The translations under genes and the position numbers were made by a program. The notes below the pieces were generated by a model. It did no database searches and had not been told where the DNA came from. It saw only the letters and a program-made list of their open reading frames with translations. Source: Chromera velia (taxonomy: Eukaryota > Sar > Chromeraceae). Taken from it: a DNA stretch of 42,829 nucleotides. This document shows, piece after piece, positions 41,820 through 42,829 of this stretch. Where the stretch lies: positions 1 through 42,829 of the forward strand of contig JAHBMJ010000649.1 of assembly GCA_018398765.1 (NCBI GenBank), written 5' to 3'. Within the stretch, counting starts at the first letter, position 1; each line of letters begins with the position of its first letter.

Positions 41820-42829
41820 CGGATCTATGGAAGTTTGGCAGGCAGACTGGAGGGGTCTATGGAAGTTTGGCAGGTAGAGTGGGGGGGGTCTGTAGAGGAT
41901 CTAGCGAGTAAAGAGGGGAGGTTTGCTGGTGAGCAAAGAGGGGAGGTCTGCTGGCAGGAAGAGCGGAAGGGGGTGAATAGGATCTTGTGGGCAAAGAGGG
42001 GGGTCTGCAGAGGATCTCATGAGCAAATCAGGGTAGAGGCTCTGCTGAGGATCTGGTCAGCAGAGTGGGGGGGGCTCCAGAGGATCTTGCGGGCAGAGTG
42101 GGTGCGTCTGCACAGGATCTGGTGGCAGAGTGGGGGGGTCTGGACAGGATCTGGCAGGCAGTGTTAAGGAGTCTGCACAGGATCTGGCGGGCAGAGTGGG
42201 AGGGTCTGTAGAAATTTGATGGACAGAGTGGGGGGGTCTGCAGAGGATCTGGCAGGCAGAGTAGGGGATCTGTGGAAATTTGACTGATAGAGTGGGGGAG
42301 TCTACAGAGGATCTGGCGGGCAGAGTGGGGGATCTGTGGAGATTTGATTGACAGAGTGGGGGAGTCTGCACAATACCTGGTGGGTAGAGTAGGGGGATCT
42401 ACAGGAGATCTGGTCGGCAAAGTGGGGGAGTCTGTAGAAATTTGATGGGCAAAGTGGGAGGGTCTGCATAATACCTAGCGGGAAGAGTGAGGAAGTCTGC
42501 AGAGGATCTGGCGGGCAGAGTGGGGGGGTCTATGGAAATTTGATGGGCAGAGTGGGGAAGTGTGCAGAGGATCTCGCAAGCAGAGTGGGGGGGGCTCCAG
42601 AGGATCTCGCAGGCAAAGTGAGGAAGTGTGCACAGGATCTAGTGGGCAGAGTGGGGGGACTGTGGAACTTTGATGGATAGAGTGGGGAAGTGTGCAGAGG
42701 ATCTGGCAGGCAGAGTGGGGGGGTCTATGAAAATTTGACGGGCAGAGTGGGGAAGTGTGCAGAGGATCTGGCAGGCAGAGTGGGGGGTCTGTGGAGATTT
42801 GACGGACAGAGTGAGAGGGTCTGCACAGG
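41820..42829. repeat. 33-35 bp satellite, right arm (incomplete)
   Basis: The mirror of the left satellite, with units of the type gtctgcagaggatctggcgg joined by gcagagtggggg. It is cut by the end of the window. Confidence 0.95.

Larger units (their letters stand above)
39105..42829. repeat. Right arm of the giant inverted repeat (runs off the window)
   Basis: This is the reverse complement of the left arm with only scattered substitutions and very small indels. It contains, in mirror order, the subrepeats, the LINE-like tail, the copia relic and the satellite. The satellite is still continuing at the last base, so the outer end and any target-site duplication lie outside the window. Confidence 0.9.

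Noticed and set aside
1-42829. tRNA or rRNA genes
   Set aside because: I saw no cloverleaf-compatible segment with conserved A and B boxes and no rRNA-like conserved blocks on either strand by eye; a tRNAscan run would settle it.

Overview
The window is nuclear DNA of a eukaryotic protist. Its genes are split by many introns with recognisable splice sites, the intergenic DNA is AT-rich, and simple repeats are abundant. Recognisable genes include a ciliary-type adenylate kinase (AK7-like) and an equilibrative nucleoside transporter (ENT). Frequent TGCATGC words and a flagellar gene would fit an alveolate, perhaps a chromerid, but nothing here proves the taxon.

Left part (1-6.4 kb). There is an unrecognised plus-strand coding stretch with a 12-residue proline-rich repeat, then a lone EF-hand exon. 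Next comes a three-exon gene with a P-loop NTPase core and a C-terminal nuclease-like domain, resembling the Crinkler/RHS (CR) family. Middle-left (6.4-13 kb) is mobile-element territory: an approximately 1-kb inverted-repeat element (6741-7731) and a 3.9-kb element (8098-12012) with terminal inverted repeats flanked by TA. The larger element holds a zinc-finger relic, long polypurine and polypyrimidine tracts, and nine copies of a 145/157-bp satellite.

Centre (13.5-28.8 kb) holds two well-supported genes in divergent orientation. An 11-exon ENT transporter (minus, about 677 aa) and a 16-exon AK7-like protein (plus, about 708 aa) share a 740-bp intergenic region. I rebuilt both gene models by hand from splice phases; every junction keeps frame. 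Many introns in the AK7 gene begin with tandem GTCA units, the most unusual signal in the window.

Right part (28.8-42.8 kb) begins with AT-rich DNA and the last exon of a WDR13-like WD40 protein (minus). After it comes a very large inverted repeat. The arms run from about 31950 to 36055 and from about 39105 to beyond the window end, and contain a roughly 33-35 bp satellite, decayed Ty1/copia reverse-transcriptase sequence, a probable LINE tail and degenerate subrepeats. The 3-kb unique centre has two divergently transcribed genes: a two-TM glycoprotein-like ORF interrupted by one in-frame TGA, and a small secreted cysteine-rich protein. This cassette and the GTCA-type donors are the main candidates for something undescribed.
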